Positions 40,915-49,870 of a stretch of DNA of 64,000 nucleotides are shown here, piece by piece. Source of the DNA: Paenibacillus glucanolyticus NBRC 15330 (lineage in GTDB: Bacteria; Bacillota; Bacilli; Paenibacillales; Paenibacillaceae); contig NZ_BIMC01000015.1 in NCBI RefSeq assembly GCF_004000885.1, positions 62,001 to 126,000 on the forward strand, given 5' to 3'. Numbering within the stretch: position 1 is the first letter of the stretch; every line of letters begins with the position of its first letter. The notes beneath the pieces are model-generated. The model had not been told where the DNA came from. It ran no database searches and saw only the letters and a program-made list of their open reading frames with translations. The translations under genes and the position numbers were made by a program.

Positions 40915-43900
40915 TTGAAGAAGTTTAAGAAATTTCTTTCGACAATTTTAGTTGCAAGCATGAGTTTAAGTATGTTCGTAGGTTTTGGAAGTAAAGAAGT
41001 TGAGGCTGCAGTAGTAAGAAATAATCATGGTGATTCTGGACTGGTTATGAAGGCTGGAGCACAGATTACACCTTCGTATGACGGTTCCAAACTAGTATAT
41101 TGGTCTAGCAATGGAGACGGACCATTACAGTATTATGAAGTTTCAAGTAAAACGGTAAAGTCGTTTTCAACGGCTGCTGGTCAGAGAAATAAAGGAGTAT
41201 CTTTCTCAAAAGATGGAAGTAAAGTCGTTTGGGTGAGAGGCTCGAAGATCGATACGGCTAGCACTGACCAAGCTGTTTATATCTATGACACGGCTACTGG
41301 TGTCGAGGAGAAGATTAGTGGTACAGATAAAGTATTAGGATGGCCTACTATAACTCCGGATGCTAGTAAAGTAGCGTATCTTGCAAAAGACGGTAGTACT
41401 AGTGGTTTGATCAAAGTGTATGATGTTTCGACCAAAACACTAGAAGTTCTTAATTTGCCAACAGGTTCACATAATCCTGTGAACTCTATGCATCCACAAC
41501 AACACACTACGTTATTGTATACAGGTGATGGGAATAGTCTATTAATCTCGTACACAACTAACACCGCTAACAGAATGCAGTCTATAGGTACATATAAGTA
41601 TGATGTTAATAGCGGTACTTTTGATACTGTATTAACACCTTCCTCGAAATATTATTCTTCGCTTTCTAACAAAGGTGGCCAGGGTATTATTTCAACGAAC
41701 TCTGATGGAAGCAAATTTATTGAGTATGTAAATAGTACTGTGTCTGAAGGTGCAGGATTTTATTTGGTTGATTCCGCCAGTGGTAATAGAATTCGGCTAA
41801 CTCAAGAGGAAGTGTTTCCTCAATATGGAGCAGGAACGTTGCTTGAGGATGCGAAGTATGTGACTTTGCCGAATGTAAAGGGAATAATGGCTACTAGCAC
41901 TCTAGAGGTTGTAGATCCTGAATTATCGATGGGCTATTACAAATTCTATGGTCTATCGGGAGATGGACAGAAATTATTATCTTTAACAGGAACCTCCGCC
42001 CTAGATCTAGTAGAATACTCATTTTCAGATTTGACTGATGGAACGGGTTTTGTGGCACCTGAAAGTGCAACAACTATAACAGCTAGTGTTCCTGGTGATT
42101 TCGAGACTGGTAAGATAGAGTGGACTCCGAATCAAACCACATCTGAATTCGAATTGTATATCGACGGTATTTTAAGTGCAACTTTTACTACAAAGAATGT
42201 AAGCCCCACTCAGAATGGAACTATAACTTATAATCTATTAAGCTATCCATATTCTGGGGCAATAAAGTTAAAGATTGTAGAGAAAAATAGCAAAGGTTCT
42301 GTAGAAAGTAATACTTTCACACTGAATGTGGTAAACTTGCCAGCAAAGCTTGGTAATATAGATAGTTATGTTACCAGTTATGTAGATTTTATGGGTCAGA
42401 AGTGGTCGTTAGTTGGTGATAACTATTTACTTAAAGTTAACCCTACTAGCTCCTCTACACCATTTGATAAAAATGGTAGCGGAATATATGATCCTACAAG
42501 TGCAGATAATATCGGCGGATATTTGAAGAACTGGTTTGAAGGAAATGCAACTCCAGAGGAACAGGGCATGGTTTCTTTGCATACTTGGAATGTACCTCAA
42601 GATGCCAGTCCTTCCAATTCATACACAGTTAGATCAAAAATTGGATTGCTTACCTCGCACGAAGCCAATACTTTAAAAGCAGGTAAAATCCTGAATATGA
42701 CAGGAAGCACTTCGGTATGGTTAATGAATACGTATGGTGGTACTGGTTATAGTACAATGACCATGAGAAAAGAAGGAAACTTCATCAAAACTAGCAATTC
42801 AAATGCGACTGCCACATATATTGCTACATTGCCTGCGTTACATCTACTACCGACTGTTAGCGTTTCTGGAGGGGATGGGTCATTCTCAAATCCATTTACA
42901 TTAAGTACAGTTCCTGTACAACCACAAGTTCCGGCAGTTACGAATTTGGTAGCGGTTGCTGATTCTCACGAAAAAGCAAGCTTAACGTGGGATTCAGTTC
43001 CAAATGCAACAGGCTATGTAGTAAAGCGTGATGGTACAGTTGTAGGTAATCCAACGAGTAATTCCTTCTCTGAAACTGGATTAACCGCAGATACTAACTA
43101 CACGTATACCGTTAGTGCTAAGATTGGAACAACTGAAGGTCCTGTTACATCTGTAATGGTGAAGACTAAAACTCAAGTACAAATTCCTCAGGTAACAAAC
43201 TTGAAAGTAGAAGAATTGAGATTTGGGTATGTTAAGATTAGTTTTGACCCAGTTGCGGGAGCAACTAACTATGCTATGAAGCGTAATGGTTCTAACATAG
43301 GAAGTGGTTATGAAACTTTCTTTGTTCATAACGGACCAATGGTGACAGGCACTGATTATACTTATGAAGTTCGTGCTAATGTTAATGGAGTGCAAGGACC
43401 TGCGGGAAGTATTACAGTTACTGCTCCTGAAAAGGTACCTACTCCTACAAATGCTGTAGGAGTTTCTAATAGTCCTACGACTGTTAATTTGAGCTGGGAT
43501 TCAGTTCCAAATGCAACTGACTATATTGTGACATTGAATCCGAGCACTATTAGAGATGTAATAACAGAAACAACTGCGACTAGCTATGAGCACACAGGAC
43601 TTCGTCCTGACACAACTTATTACTACCATGTACAAGCGCGTATAGGGGATGTTTATAGTGATCCTGTAATCGTTCCTGTAAGAACTATGGCATCTATTCC
43701 TTTGACTGCTCCACAGGATTTTAAAGTAACAGGCAAGACGGATAAAACTGTAAGCTTCTCTTGGACTTCTGTTCCGGGTGCAACAGGCTATGAAATTAAA
43801 GATGTGGCATCAGGAGCTGTTCTCTATGATGGAGGTACTGTAACAGTTGCAACCATTTCTGGTCTGAGTCCAAGTACTGACTATACATTTGAAATTGTAG

Positions 43901-45684
43901 CTAAGGATGGTTCTGCACAAACCAGCCCTAGCAGTTCTGTAAGTGTAACTACAAATGTGGAAACTATTCCTTACCCTGCTGGGTTTACTGTGACTAAGGT
44001 AACTTATGATCAAGTAGACCTTATCTGGGAACTTGTTCCGAATGTAGATAGTTACACTGTGTATAGAGATGGAGTTGCATTAGACACTATTGATTACACG
44101 TTCTTTACGGATAATACTGTAACTGAAAGTACTAAGTACATTTACAGTGTGGTAGCAAATAAAGGTGGACAATCTTCTCAAGCTGCCTTGAAAGAGGTTA
44201 ATACCCCTGCCAGACCTATTGATGGTCAAGCACCGGGAATGCCTACAGGTTTGAAGGTTGTAAGAGCTTATGCAGATAAGGTTAAGTTGCAATGGGATAT
44301 AGTTTTGGATGCTTCCGAGTATGAGGTTTATCGTAACGGAACTAACCTTGTGTATAAGGGGCCTTTGTCTGTCCTTACAGACGACACCACTGGTCCAGAA
44401 GAAACTTATGCATATCTCGTGGTAGCAGTTAACCAATTCGGTAAAACAGCTGGAGCACCTGTTAGTGTTACAACGCCAGCAGAAGCTCCACAGATCATTA
44501 TCACTCCAGTACCTAGTCCGGCTGAAGGAACTATTACTTTTAACTTTAAAGTAATTCCTGAGGTAGATAAGTACTATGTAGAGCGTAACCCTCAATGGAC
44601 CTATACGTCTAATGGAGATGGGACGTTCCGTAGAACTTTCGTAAACTCGGTAACGGGTGAAGTTAGGGATTATGGTAATGTAGCTGTTGAAGATGGAAGT
44701 CTGCCATTCTATGAAGAAGGCGTCTCAGCAGGTCAGAACTATCACTATGAAATCACAGCCGTAAAGACAGCTGCTGATGGTACTCCGGAAGTTGTTGGAG
44801 AAACTGAAGTTTCTATTGATACTCCTACCGATGGTAGTGGTGTAACTGTACCTGATCCAAATGGAAATGGTGGTGGAGGAACTAATCCTCCAACTACTCC
44901 AGGAGATGGAAACAACGGTGGTGGAACAACTCCACCGACAAATCCGGGAGATGGAAATAATGGTGGATCTAACCCTGGAACTGGCGGTAATGTAAGTCCT
45001 ACTCCTCCAAGTGGTGGAGCTGGCGGCTCAACAACACCTCCTACATCTGAAGGAACCGGAGAGAACGGTAAAGATACCTCCGAGGATGGGAAAGGGGCTG
45101 AAGGTACGGATGCCCCTGACAAAACTCCATCTGAATCCGTTGAGTTCACTGATGTAGAAGGAAGCCATTTCGCAAGCGATGCCATAAAAGAGCTTTCATC
45201 GAAAGGGATTATTACTGGCTACAGTAACGGAACGTTCGGACCAAACAAAACTGTAACAAGAGCAGAATTCGCAATCATGTTGAAGAGAGCATTAGGACTG
45301 TCTGGATCATCAGATTTCAGTTCTAAGTTTACAGACTTTAATCAAAATGCTTGGTATGCAGAAGAATTATCAGTTGCTCTCCATCATAGAATCACGAAGG
45401 GATTCACCGATAAGACGTTTAGACCTAATGATCTTATTCCTCGGGAGCAAGCATCTGTGATGATCTCCAATATTTTGAGAAACGCTGGCATCAACAATGA
45501 TGGTACTGCACAGGAATTCAAAGATAGCAAGGACATTGTTGCATGGGCCTCTGAAGACGTTAAATTAGCTGTTGAGCAGGGAATTATTAAGGGCTATGCC
45601 AATAATACCTTCCTACCAAAAACTAATATCACTCGTGGTGAGACAGCTGTGCTTATTCAACGATTACTGAAGGTTATCGAATAG
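40915..45684 (+). CDS. Giant secreted beta-propeller/fibronectin-III/SLH protein 2
   Basis: 1589 aa from TTG 40915, after AAAAGGAG. Signal peptide MKKFKKFLSTILVASMSLSM with cleavage after KEVEA. Residues 30-390 form a WD40/TolB-like propeller (SYDGSKLVYWSSNGDG, FSKDGSKVVWVRGSK, ITPDASKVAYLAKDG). Next comes an Ig-like and a lectin-like region (to about 660), then about seven fibronectin-III repeats (VTNLVAVADSHEKASLTWD). A Gly/Pro/Asn-rich linker (1320-1400) leads to three SLH domains at the C-terminus. Surface-anchored adhesion or mating-contact protein by domain content; partner of the gene at 34466. Confidence 0.88.
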   Translation: MKKFKKFLSTILVASMSLSMFVGFGSKEVEAAVVRNNHGDSGLVMKAGAQITPSYDGSKLVYWSSNGDGPLQYYEVSSKTVKSFSTAAGQRNKGVSFSKDGSKVVWVRGSKIDTASTDQAVYIYDTATGVEEKISGTDKVLGWPTITPDASKVAYLAKDGSTSGLIKVYDVSTKTLEVLNLPTGSHNPVNSMHPQQHTTLLYTGDGNSLLISYTTNTANRMQSIGTYKYDVNSGTFDTVLTPSSKYYSSLSNKGGQGIISTNSDGSKFIEYVNSTVSEGAGFYLVDSASGNRIRLTQEEVFPQYGAGTLLEDAKYVTLPNVKGIMATSTLEVVDPELSMGYYKFYGLSGDGQKLLSLTGTSALDLVEYSFSDLTDGTGFVAPESATTITASVPGDFETGKIEWTPNQTTSEFELYIDGILSATFTTKNVSPTQNGTITYNLLSYPYSGAIKLKIVEKNSKGSVESNTFTLNVVNLPAKLGNIDSYVTSYVDFMGQKWSLVGDNYLLKVNPTSSSTPFDKNGSGIYDPTSADNIGGYLKNWFEGNATPEEQGMVSLHTWNVPQDASPSNSYTVRSKIGLLTSHEANTLKAGKILNMTGSTSVWLMNTYGGTGYSTMTMRKEGNFIKTSNSNATATYIATLPALHLLPTVSVSGGDGSFSNPFTLSTVPVQPQVPAVTNLVAVADSHEKASLTWDSVPNATGYVVKRDGTVVGNPTSNSFSETGLTADTNYTYTVSAKIGTTEGPVTSVMVKTKTQVQIPQVTNLKVEELRFGYVKISFDPVAGATNYAMKRNGSNIGSGYETFFVHNGPMVTGTDYTYEVRANVNGVQGPAGSITVTAPEKVPTPTNAVGVSNSPTTVNLSWDSVPNATDYIVTLNPSTIRDVITETTATSYEHTGLRPDTTYYYHVQARIGDVYSDPVIVPVRTMASIPLTAPQDFKVTGKTDKTVSFSWTSVPGATGYEIKDVASGAVLYDGGTVTVATISGLSPSTDYTFEIVAKDGSAQTSPSSSVSVTTNVETIPYPAGFTVTKVTYDQVDLIWELVPNVDSYTVYRDGVALDTIDYTFFTDNTVTESTKYIYSVVANKGGQSSQAALKEVNTPARPIDGQAPGMPTGLKVVRAYADKVKLQWDIVLDASEYEVYRNGTNLVYKGPLSVLTDDTTGPEETYAYLVVAVNQFGKTAGAPVSVTTPAEAPQIIITPVPSPAEGTITFNFKVIPEVDKYYVERNPQWTYTSNGDGTFRRTFVNSVTGEVRDYGNVAVEDGSLPFYEEGVSAGQNYHYEITAVKTAADGTPEVVGETEVSIDTPTDGSGVTVPDPNGNGGGGTNPPTTPGDGNNGGGTTPPTNPGDGNNGGSNPGTGGNVSPTPPSGGAGGSTTPPTSEGTGENGKDTSEDGKGAEGTDAPDKTPSESVEFTDVEGSHFASDAIKELSSKGIITGYSNGTFGPNKTVTRAEFAIMLKRALGLSGSSDFSSKFTDFNQNAWYAEELSVALHHRITKGFTDKTFRPNDLIPREQASVMISNILRNAGINNDGTAQEFKDSKDIVAWASEDVKLAVEQGIIKGYANNTFLPKTNITRGETAVLIQRLLKVIE

Positions 45685-45744
45685 GCCTGTTAAAGAAAAT
45701 GTATTCACTTTTTATTTGAAATAACTGAATTGATACAAGTAAGA

Positions 45745-45777
45745 AAACAAGCCCTTGTCTATGACAAGGGCTTGTTT
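45745..45777 (+). terminator. Terminator of SLH protein 2
   Basis: AAACAAGCCCTTGTC pairs perfectly with GACAAGGGCTTGTTT. Confidence 0.85.
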
Positions 45778-45864
45778 AGTTCTATCCTCAGTTGTTAGTC
45801 GAATATATAATGCTCATTTATAATTAGAATTGTACAAGTCTATTAGAAAAGGAGAGATGATGAT

Positions 45865-46302
45865 TTGATAAAAAAATATTTGGAAGCTCGTATCCATATA
45901 CCTATTAATGAAACTAGAGGAAACTATGTTAATGAGAAGGTGGATTGGATCGTAAATGATTTACAACAGTTCCTCAGTATAAATAATGGCATTATTATCG
46001 ATCAAGAAGTCTTTGAAAAGGAAATTGTTTATACCTCGTCGAGAAACGAGGATTTCACGAAAGAAGAAATTCTAAGTTTCATTGAAAATTGGATGACAAC
46101 AAAAGAACCGTTTGCGTCTTTTTCAGGGCAATTATATGAATTTGCTAAGGATGATATATACGAACTCTTAATCAATAATTTTGATGGCAAGCATCCTAAT
46201 CAAGCACTGCAATTTTTTGATGAAGACGAAAAAATGACTATCATGCAGCGGCTTAATGTCCGTATTGAGAAATTGATGGGACTAACACTGACAGAGTACT
46301 AG
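45865..46302 (+). CDS. Hypothetical protein
   Basis: 145 aa from TTG 45865 (AAAAGGAGAG upstream). Acidic alpha-helical protein with EILSFIENWMTTKEPFASF and a C-terminal helix. A lipoprotein gene follows after 46 nt, perhaps in the same operon. Not recognised. Confidence 0.6.
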   Translation: MIKKYLEARIHIPINETRGNYVNEKVDWIVNDLQQFLSINNGIIIDQEVFEKEIVYTSSRNEDFTKEEILSFIENWMTTKEPFASFSGQLYEFAKDDIYELLINNFDGKHPNQALQFFDEDEKMTIMQRLNVRIEKLMGLTLTEY

Positions 46303-46348
46303 ATGTAATCATTTATAAGAATTTTATAATACTGTGGAGGGAACGCAT

Positions 46349-46816
46349 ATGAAAAAGAATATTTCTGTAATTATCAAATTAATAGTTATTATGGCTCTGC
46401 TCTCTGCCTGTGCATCAAAAGAAACAACAGGAGGTCCAGCAAGGGAAAACAACATGGATGGAACGTTAACTGAAGTTCAATCTAATGTGTCTGAAAGTAT
46501 CGATAGTTTTATACCGGTAGGTGAACTAGCTAGAATTTATTATCTCCAACATAACAGTGGTAACAATTATCAGGTTGGTCTAAGAACACATCAAAATGAG
46601 CTTGTGTGGATTCATATATCCACTTCTCAAGTGTACTTAAAAGAAGACATTGATTATTCATATATCGAACGAGTCGAAGACAAAAGTGGTGCTTTTGGGA
46701 TAGGTGCTTCTTATATTATAAACGTAAAGGTGGGTACGCCAGTAGGTGGTGGAAGGATAGCACACGGGAAAATACGTTACCAAACAACAATGATCGTAGG
46801 TGGAGAGATGGATTAA
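46349..46816 (+). CDS. Small lipoprotein
   Basis: 155 aa from ATG 46349 (GGAGGG 9 nt upstream). MKKNISVIIKLIVIMALLSAC is a lipoprotein signal with lipobox LSAC. The mature part has a beta-rich domain (LARIYYLQHNSGNNYQVGLR, ELVWIHISTSQVYLKEDIDY) and ends with a conserved-looking GGGRIAHGKIRYQTTMIVGG. Surface-exposed; like the lipoprotein at 6051 it may serve in cell-cell contact or exclusion, which is inference. Confidence 0.7.
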   Translation: MKKNISVIIKLIVIMALLSACASKETTGGPARENNMDGTLTEVQSNVSESIDSFIPVGELARIYYLQHNSGNNYQVGLRTHQNELVWIHISTSQVYLKEDIDYSYIERVEDKSGAFGIGASYIINVKVGTPVGGGRIAHGKIRYQTTMIVGGEMD

Positions 46817-46863
46817 TTGTAAGACAGCTGGCTATCATCCGAACAGAAAATAAAACGTACGTA

Positions 46864-46902
46864 AGGGGAGGAAGCATTTATTAATGCTTACCTTCCTTGT
46901 TT
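46864..46902 (+). terminator. Terminator of lipoprotein gene
   Basis: GGAGGAAGCATT pairs with AATGCTTACCTTCC (one bulge), then TTGTTTG. Confidence 0.65.
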
Positions 46903-46945
46903 GATTTAAATATGATAATCTTATATTAAATGAACTTTGATCAAG

Positions 46946-47046
46946 GCTCCCGCCATGCGGCTAAAGGAGCATTTTAAGAGCGCTATTTCAAACGCCTAAT
47001 CCATTTTTCATGTCATGGAGTGGACGTTTGGAAGAGCGCTTTTTTG
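46946..47046 (+). promoter_or_regulatory. Family 1 RNA leader of methyltransferase 3
   Basis: At 46946-46970: outer stem GCTCC/GGAGC, inner stem GCC/GGC, loop ATGC, TAAA unpaired on the 3' side. The terminator pairs AGCGCT and CAAACG with CGTTTG and AGCGCT, then TTTTTT (47046). TCTATCACAACCCA follows, then GGAGGAG and the gene at 47092. A likely promoter is TTGATT (46901-46906) with TATTAA (46924-46929). Confidence 0.85.
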
Positions 47047-47091
47047 CGTTCTATCACAACCCAATCATTCCAAGTTGTAGGAGGAGAATCA

Positions 47092-48636
47092 ATGTTATTA
47101 AAATCAAGAAGAGCCAAAGTATCTCAACGCGGTGTTTATTTACAGGACAAAATACTTCAGGAAACTGTCTTTCAACCTGGATCACATTATCGTTATGTCA
47201 TCGACCAGAATTCAAAAAAAGTCATTATTCTTTCATCTGAAAATAATACGGATAATACAGTATCTAAGCGTCAACTAAAGGAAAGTGTTAAGCCTGTAAT
47301 TGATATACGGGATAAAGAGGCGCTTGAAGCTTTTAATGGATGCGATTATCTTCAGGTAGAGATTTTCGGAGAGCATGTAGTTGTACAAGGCTACGTTGCC
47401 TCCAAAGCATCTGCGTTAGATAAGTCAGCCCAAACGCCAAAAAAAGGTTCCAAGCATAAAATCGCTTATATAAGTGATTTTATTGCAGTAAAGAAGACCT
47501 CCGAAATTGTTATGTCTCGGAAAACTTTGCAGAAAGCTGCAGGTTTACTTGGATATGAACAAATGGAGTTCGACCTATTCTTTGGAGAAAACGTAGCATC
47601 TGAATCCAATTCATTTCTTCAACCTGCACTTCATAATCTGGAAATCCCGCTTCATGTTGCAAGCTTATTCAGTGGCGCGGGTGTCATGGATTTGGGGTTC
47701 TTGGAAGCGGGTTTTGATGTAGTTTTTGCATTAGAGCTTAATCGGGATGCTGTCGAGACTTATCGTTATAATATCGGAAATCATATTATGCATGGAGATA
47801 TCACGAAAATTGATAAAAGCAAAATTATAAAAGCTCCTGTAATGATTGGTGGGAGTCCTTGTCAGGGTTTTACTAACGCGAATAGAAATACAAATTTTTT
47901 AGACAATCCAAACAATCTCCTTGTGAAGCATTACATTGAGGCAATAAAGGCTAATGAGAATTGTAAAATTTTCTTTCTAGAGAATGTACCTCGAATTCTT
48001 ACGGCTGGAAATGGTCAGTTCAAAGATGAAATTTATTCTGCACTCTCAGATTTTGAGATTACATCTGGTGTTATATCTGCAGCTGATATGGGCAGTCCAC
48101 AACTGAGGGACAGAGCCTTATTTATTGGAAGTAAGATAGGCAAAATCGAATTACCAACTCCGATATTTGAGAGTAGTACGTATCGAACTGTACGAGATGC
48201 ATTCACAGGATTGAGAGATGACATACCTAACCAATTAGATGTATCCAAAGCTAAGTCAGAATCACTTGAAAGAATGAACTATGTTCCTCCAGGAGGAAAT
48301 GTTTTTGACATTCCTGAAGAGATTCGTCCACGGGGTCAGCAATCCAATATGTATAAAAGGTTGGAATGGGATAAACCATCCATTACGATCGTAAATCCAA
48401 GAAAGTCTTGTATCCTTCATCCAGATAAAAATCGTATTCTTTCGGTTAGAGAATGTGCTCGTTTATTTGATGTTCGTGATAACTTTGAATTTAAAGGTGG
48501 TCTTTCATCAATGCAGCAGCAGATTGCAAATGCTGTACCTGTTCGCTTAGTTCGATCAGTCGCTGAAGTCATAAAATCAGTGATACACCGTTTTAACGAA
48601 AGTTTACGTTCATATCAAGGTCTGCAACTGGTATGA
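47092..48636 (+). CDS. C5-cytosine DNA methyltransferase 3 (canonical)
   Basis: 514 aa from ATG 47092 after GTAGGAGGAG. Residues 1-115 are the same AbrB-like N-terminal domain as in the pair at 30941 and 32393 (GVYLQDKILQETVFQPG). The catalytic domain carries standard motifs: VASLFSGAGVMDLGF (I), MIGGSPCQGFTNANRN with catalytic Cys257 (IV), FFLENVPRIL (VI), MGSPQLRDRALFIGS (VIII) and QQIANAVPVRLV (X). A further 70 residues separate the two domains. It should methylate plasmid DNA, guarding it against host restriction; there is no cognate endonuclease in view. Controlled by a family 1 leader. Confidence 0.9.
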   Translation: MLLKSRRAKVSQRGVYLQDKILQETVFQPGSHYRYVIDQNSKKVIILSSENNTDNTVSKRQLKESVKPVIDIRDKEALEAFNGCDYLQVEIFGEHVVVQGYVASKASALDKSAQTPKKGSKHKIAYISDFIAVKKTSEIVMSRKTLQKAAGLLGYEQMEFDLFFGENVASESNSFLQPALHNLEIPLHVASLFSGAGVMDLGFLEAGFDVVFALELNRDAVETYRYNIGNHIMHGDITKIDKSKIIKAPVMIGGSPCQGFTNANRNTNFLDNPNNLLVKHYIEAIKANENCKIFFLENVPRILTAGNGQFKDEIYSALSDFEITSGVISAADMGSPQLRDRALFIGSKIGKIELPTPIFESSTYRTVRDAFTGLRDDIPNQLDVSKAKSESLERMNYVPPGGNVFDIPEEIRPRGQQSNMYKRLEWDKPSITIVNPRKSCILHPDKNRILSVRECARLFDVRDNFEFKGGLSSMQQQIANAVPVRLVRSVAEVIKSVIHRFNESLRSYQGLQLV

Positions 48637-48709
48637 GAAATGAATGCTAAATAGTGTTATCTTTATTAAGAAGGAGTAATGACTTCTCAATAGATGAAAA
48701 TAATGCTAC

Positions 48710-48847
48710 TATAAATGCATAAATAATTACTAGCAAATGCTTCCGCCACGCGGCAACGAAGCTTTCATTTTTATTTCGCCAACAAATGGCGCCTATTTCT
48801 GTGAATTACACCTTTTATGGGTGGAATCAGATAGGCGCTTTTTTTGT
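48710..48847 (+). promoter_or_regulatory. Family 1 RNA leader (gene 48900)
   Basis: TATAAA (48710-48715); after 23 nt, 48739-48762 folds with outer stem GCTTC/GAAGC, inner stem GCC/GGC and loop ACGC. The terminator pairs GCGCCTAT..CTG with CAG.ATAGGCGC, then TTTTTTT (to 48847). The gene starts at 48900. Confidence 0.85.
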
Positions 48848-48899
48848 TGGCTTTTTAGCTATTAAAAGCGTGATGGCATTTTTCGAGGAGGCGATATGC

Positions 48900-49526
48900 A
48901 TGGAGGGACAACTTTCATTTATTGTTGAAGACAATTCATTATTGATCACCGATAAGGAAGTTGTGACATGCCATGATAAGTTTAAGGATATGGAGTTATT
49001 TATAGAACAACCTGATCCTTTTATTGAGGCTAGCAAAAAGTTCTTTTTTATTGAAGAAGGAGAACAAATTGAGTTAGATGAACTGATTTTACCCATAATA
49101 GAGGAGGAAAAAGAGTCTATGAGTTTTCAAGAAATTGTTAAGATATTGAAAGACAGTAGTAAGTATACAATACTGATGTTTGATGACCTTACCGGGTTTC
49201 CAATATCGATACAAATTACTTTGAGTAAGGCAGCGATTGCTTCGTTTGCTCAATATCCAGAGGCATTATATCTAGATTATAGAGTAAAACGTCGTCGAAC
49301 AAATAGCCAGTTTGTTTTTCTGCCCAATAAATCATTTATTATTTGGGACGGGCACATAGATGTAGATACCAATATGTGGGGGAAGTGGACTCGACCTTCT
49401 GTTGCATCTATTAATGTTCGCAGAAGTAAATATAATAAACTGGATAAACAGTATTTAGTAGATGGAGTTAACTCAACAGAGCAGCAACCAATTATTGAGT
49501 ATCTTCCAATGAATGCAATAGCGTAG
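48900..49526 (+). CDS. Hypothetical protein linked to the sulfur-transfer genes
   Basis: 208 aa from ATG 48900, after GAGGAGG. A longer open frame from 48786 would run through the leader terminator and is rejected. Acidic N-terminal half (KDMELFIEQPDPFIEASKKFFFIEEG), then a beta-rich half (LYLDYRVKRRRTNSQFVFLPNKSFIIWDGH). Two genes for sulfur chemistry follow after 78 nt and a weak terminator. No recognisable domain. Confidence 0.6.
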   Translation: MEGQLSFIVEDNSLLITDKEVVTCHDKFKDMELFIEQPDPFIEASKKFFFIEEGEQIELDELILPIIEEEKESMSFQEIVKILKDSSKYTILMFDDLTGFPISIQITLSKAAIASFAQYPEALYLDYRVKRRRTNSQFVFLPNKSFIIWDGHIDVDTNMWGKWTRPSVASINVRRSKYNKLDKQYLVDGVNSTEQQPIIEYLPMNAIA

Positions 49527-49553
49527 TTTTTCTTAATAAATATTACTAATTAG

Positions 49554-49584
49554 GACCCTCTGACTTTTCTTGTCAGGGGGTCTT
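49554..49584 (+). terminator. Terminator or attenuator before the DUF3343 gene
   Basis: GACCCTCTGAC pairs with GTCAGGGGGTC, then TTG. The U-run is short, so readthrough into the next genes is likely. Confidence 0.55.
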
Positions 49585-49604
49585 GTAATTGAGGAGTGGG
49601 AAAT

Positions 49605-49856
49605 ATGGACCTTTTACTTACATTTATTGAACCGCAGCATGCGATGGAAATTGAAGATGCACTAGATGATGCGGGTTATATATGTAGGATTATTCATACG
49701 CCTGAATGCTTACTTGATGTGAATGTCTTCTTTTGCAAGACTGCATTACTAGTTATCGAGCCAGCTGATGAAGTGTATGACCATTTAATTAGTCTACCGG
49801 TTGCCTGTGTATTTCAAGCATCTATGGGCCGATACGTGCAAATCGTCCTGGATTAG
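49605..49856 (+). CDS. DUF3343 / Se-S carrier-like protein
   Basis: 83 aa from ATG 49605 (GAGGAG 8 nt upstream). LLTFIEPQHAMEIEDALDDA, then GYICRIIHTPECLLDVNVFF and CKTALLVIEP, follow the DUF3343 pattern (F.S.H.AM..E..L...GI..R.IPTP..LS..CG.AL.I), including the last cysteine, which in that family is thought to carry sulfur or selenium. The DndC-like sulfurtransferase follows after 14 nt in the same operon. I infer that it hands persulfide sulfur to that enzyme. Confidence 0.65.
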   Translation: MDLLLTFIEPQHAMEIEDALDDAGYICRIIHTPECLLDVNVFFCKTALLVIEPADEVYDHLISLPVACVFQASMGRYVQIVLD

Positions 49857-49870
49857 AAGGGAGCTTAATT

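Noticed and set aside
44745-45185. Proline-rich minus-strand frame
   Set aside because: It is the complement of the Gly/Asn/Pro-rich linker of the surface protein at 40915; low-complexity linkers often leave open frames on the other strand.
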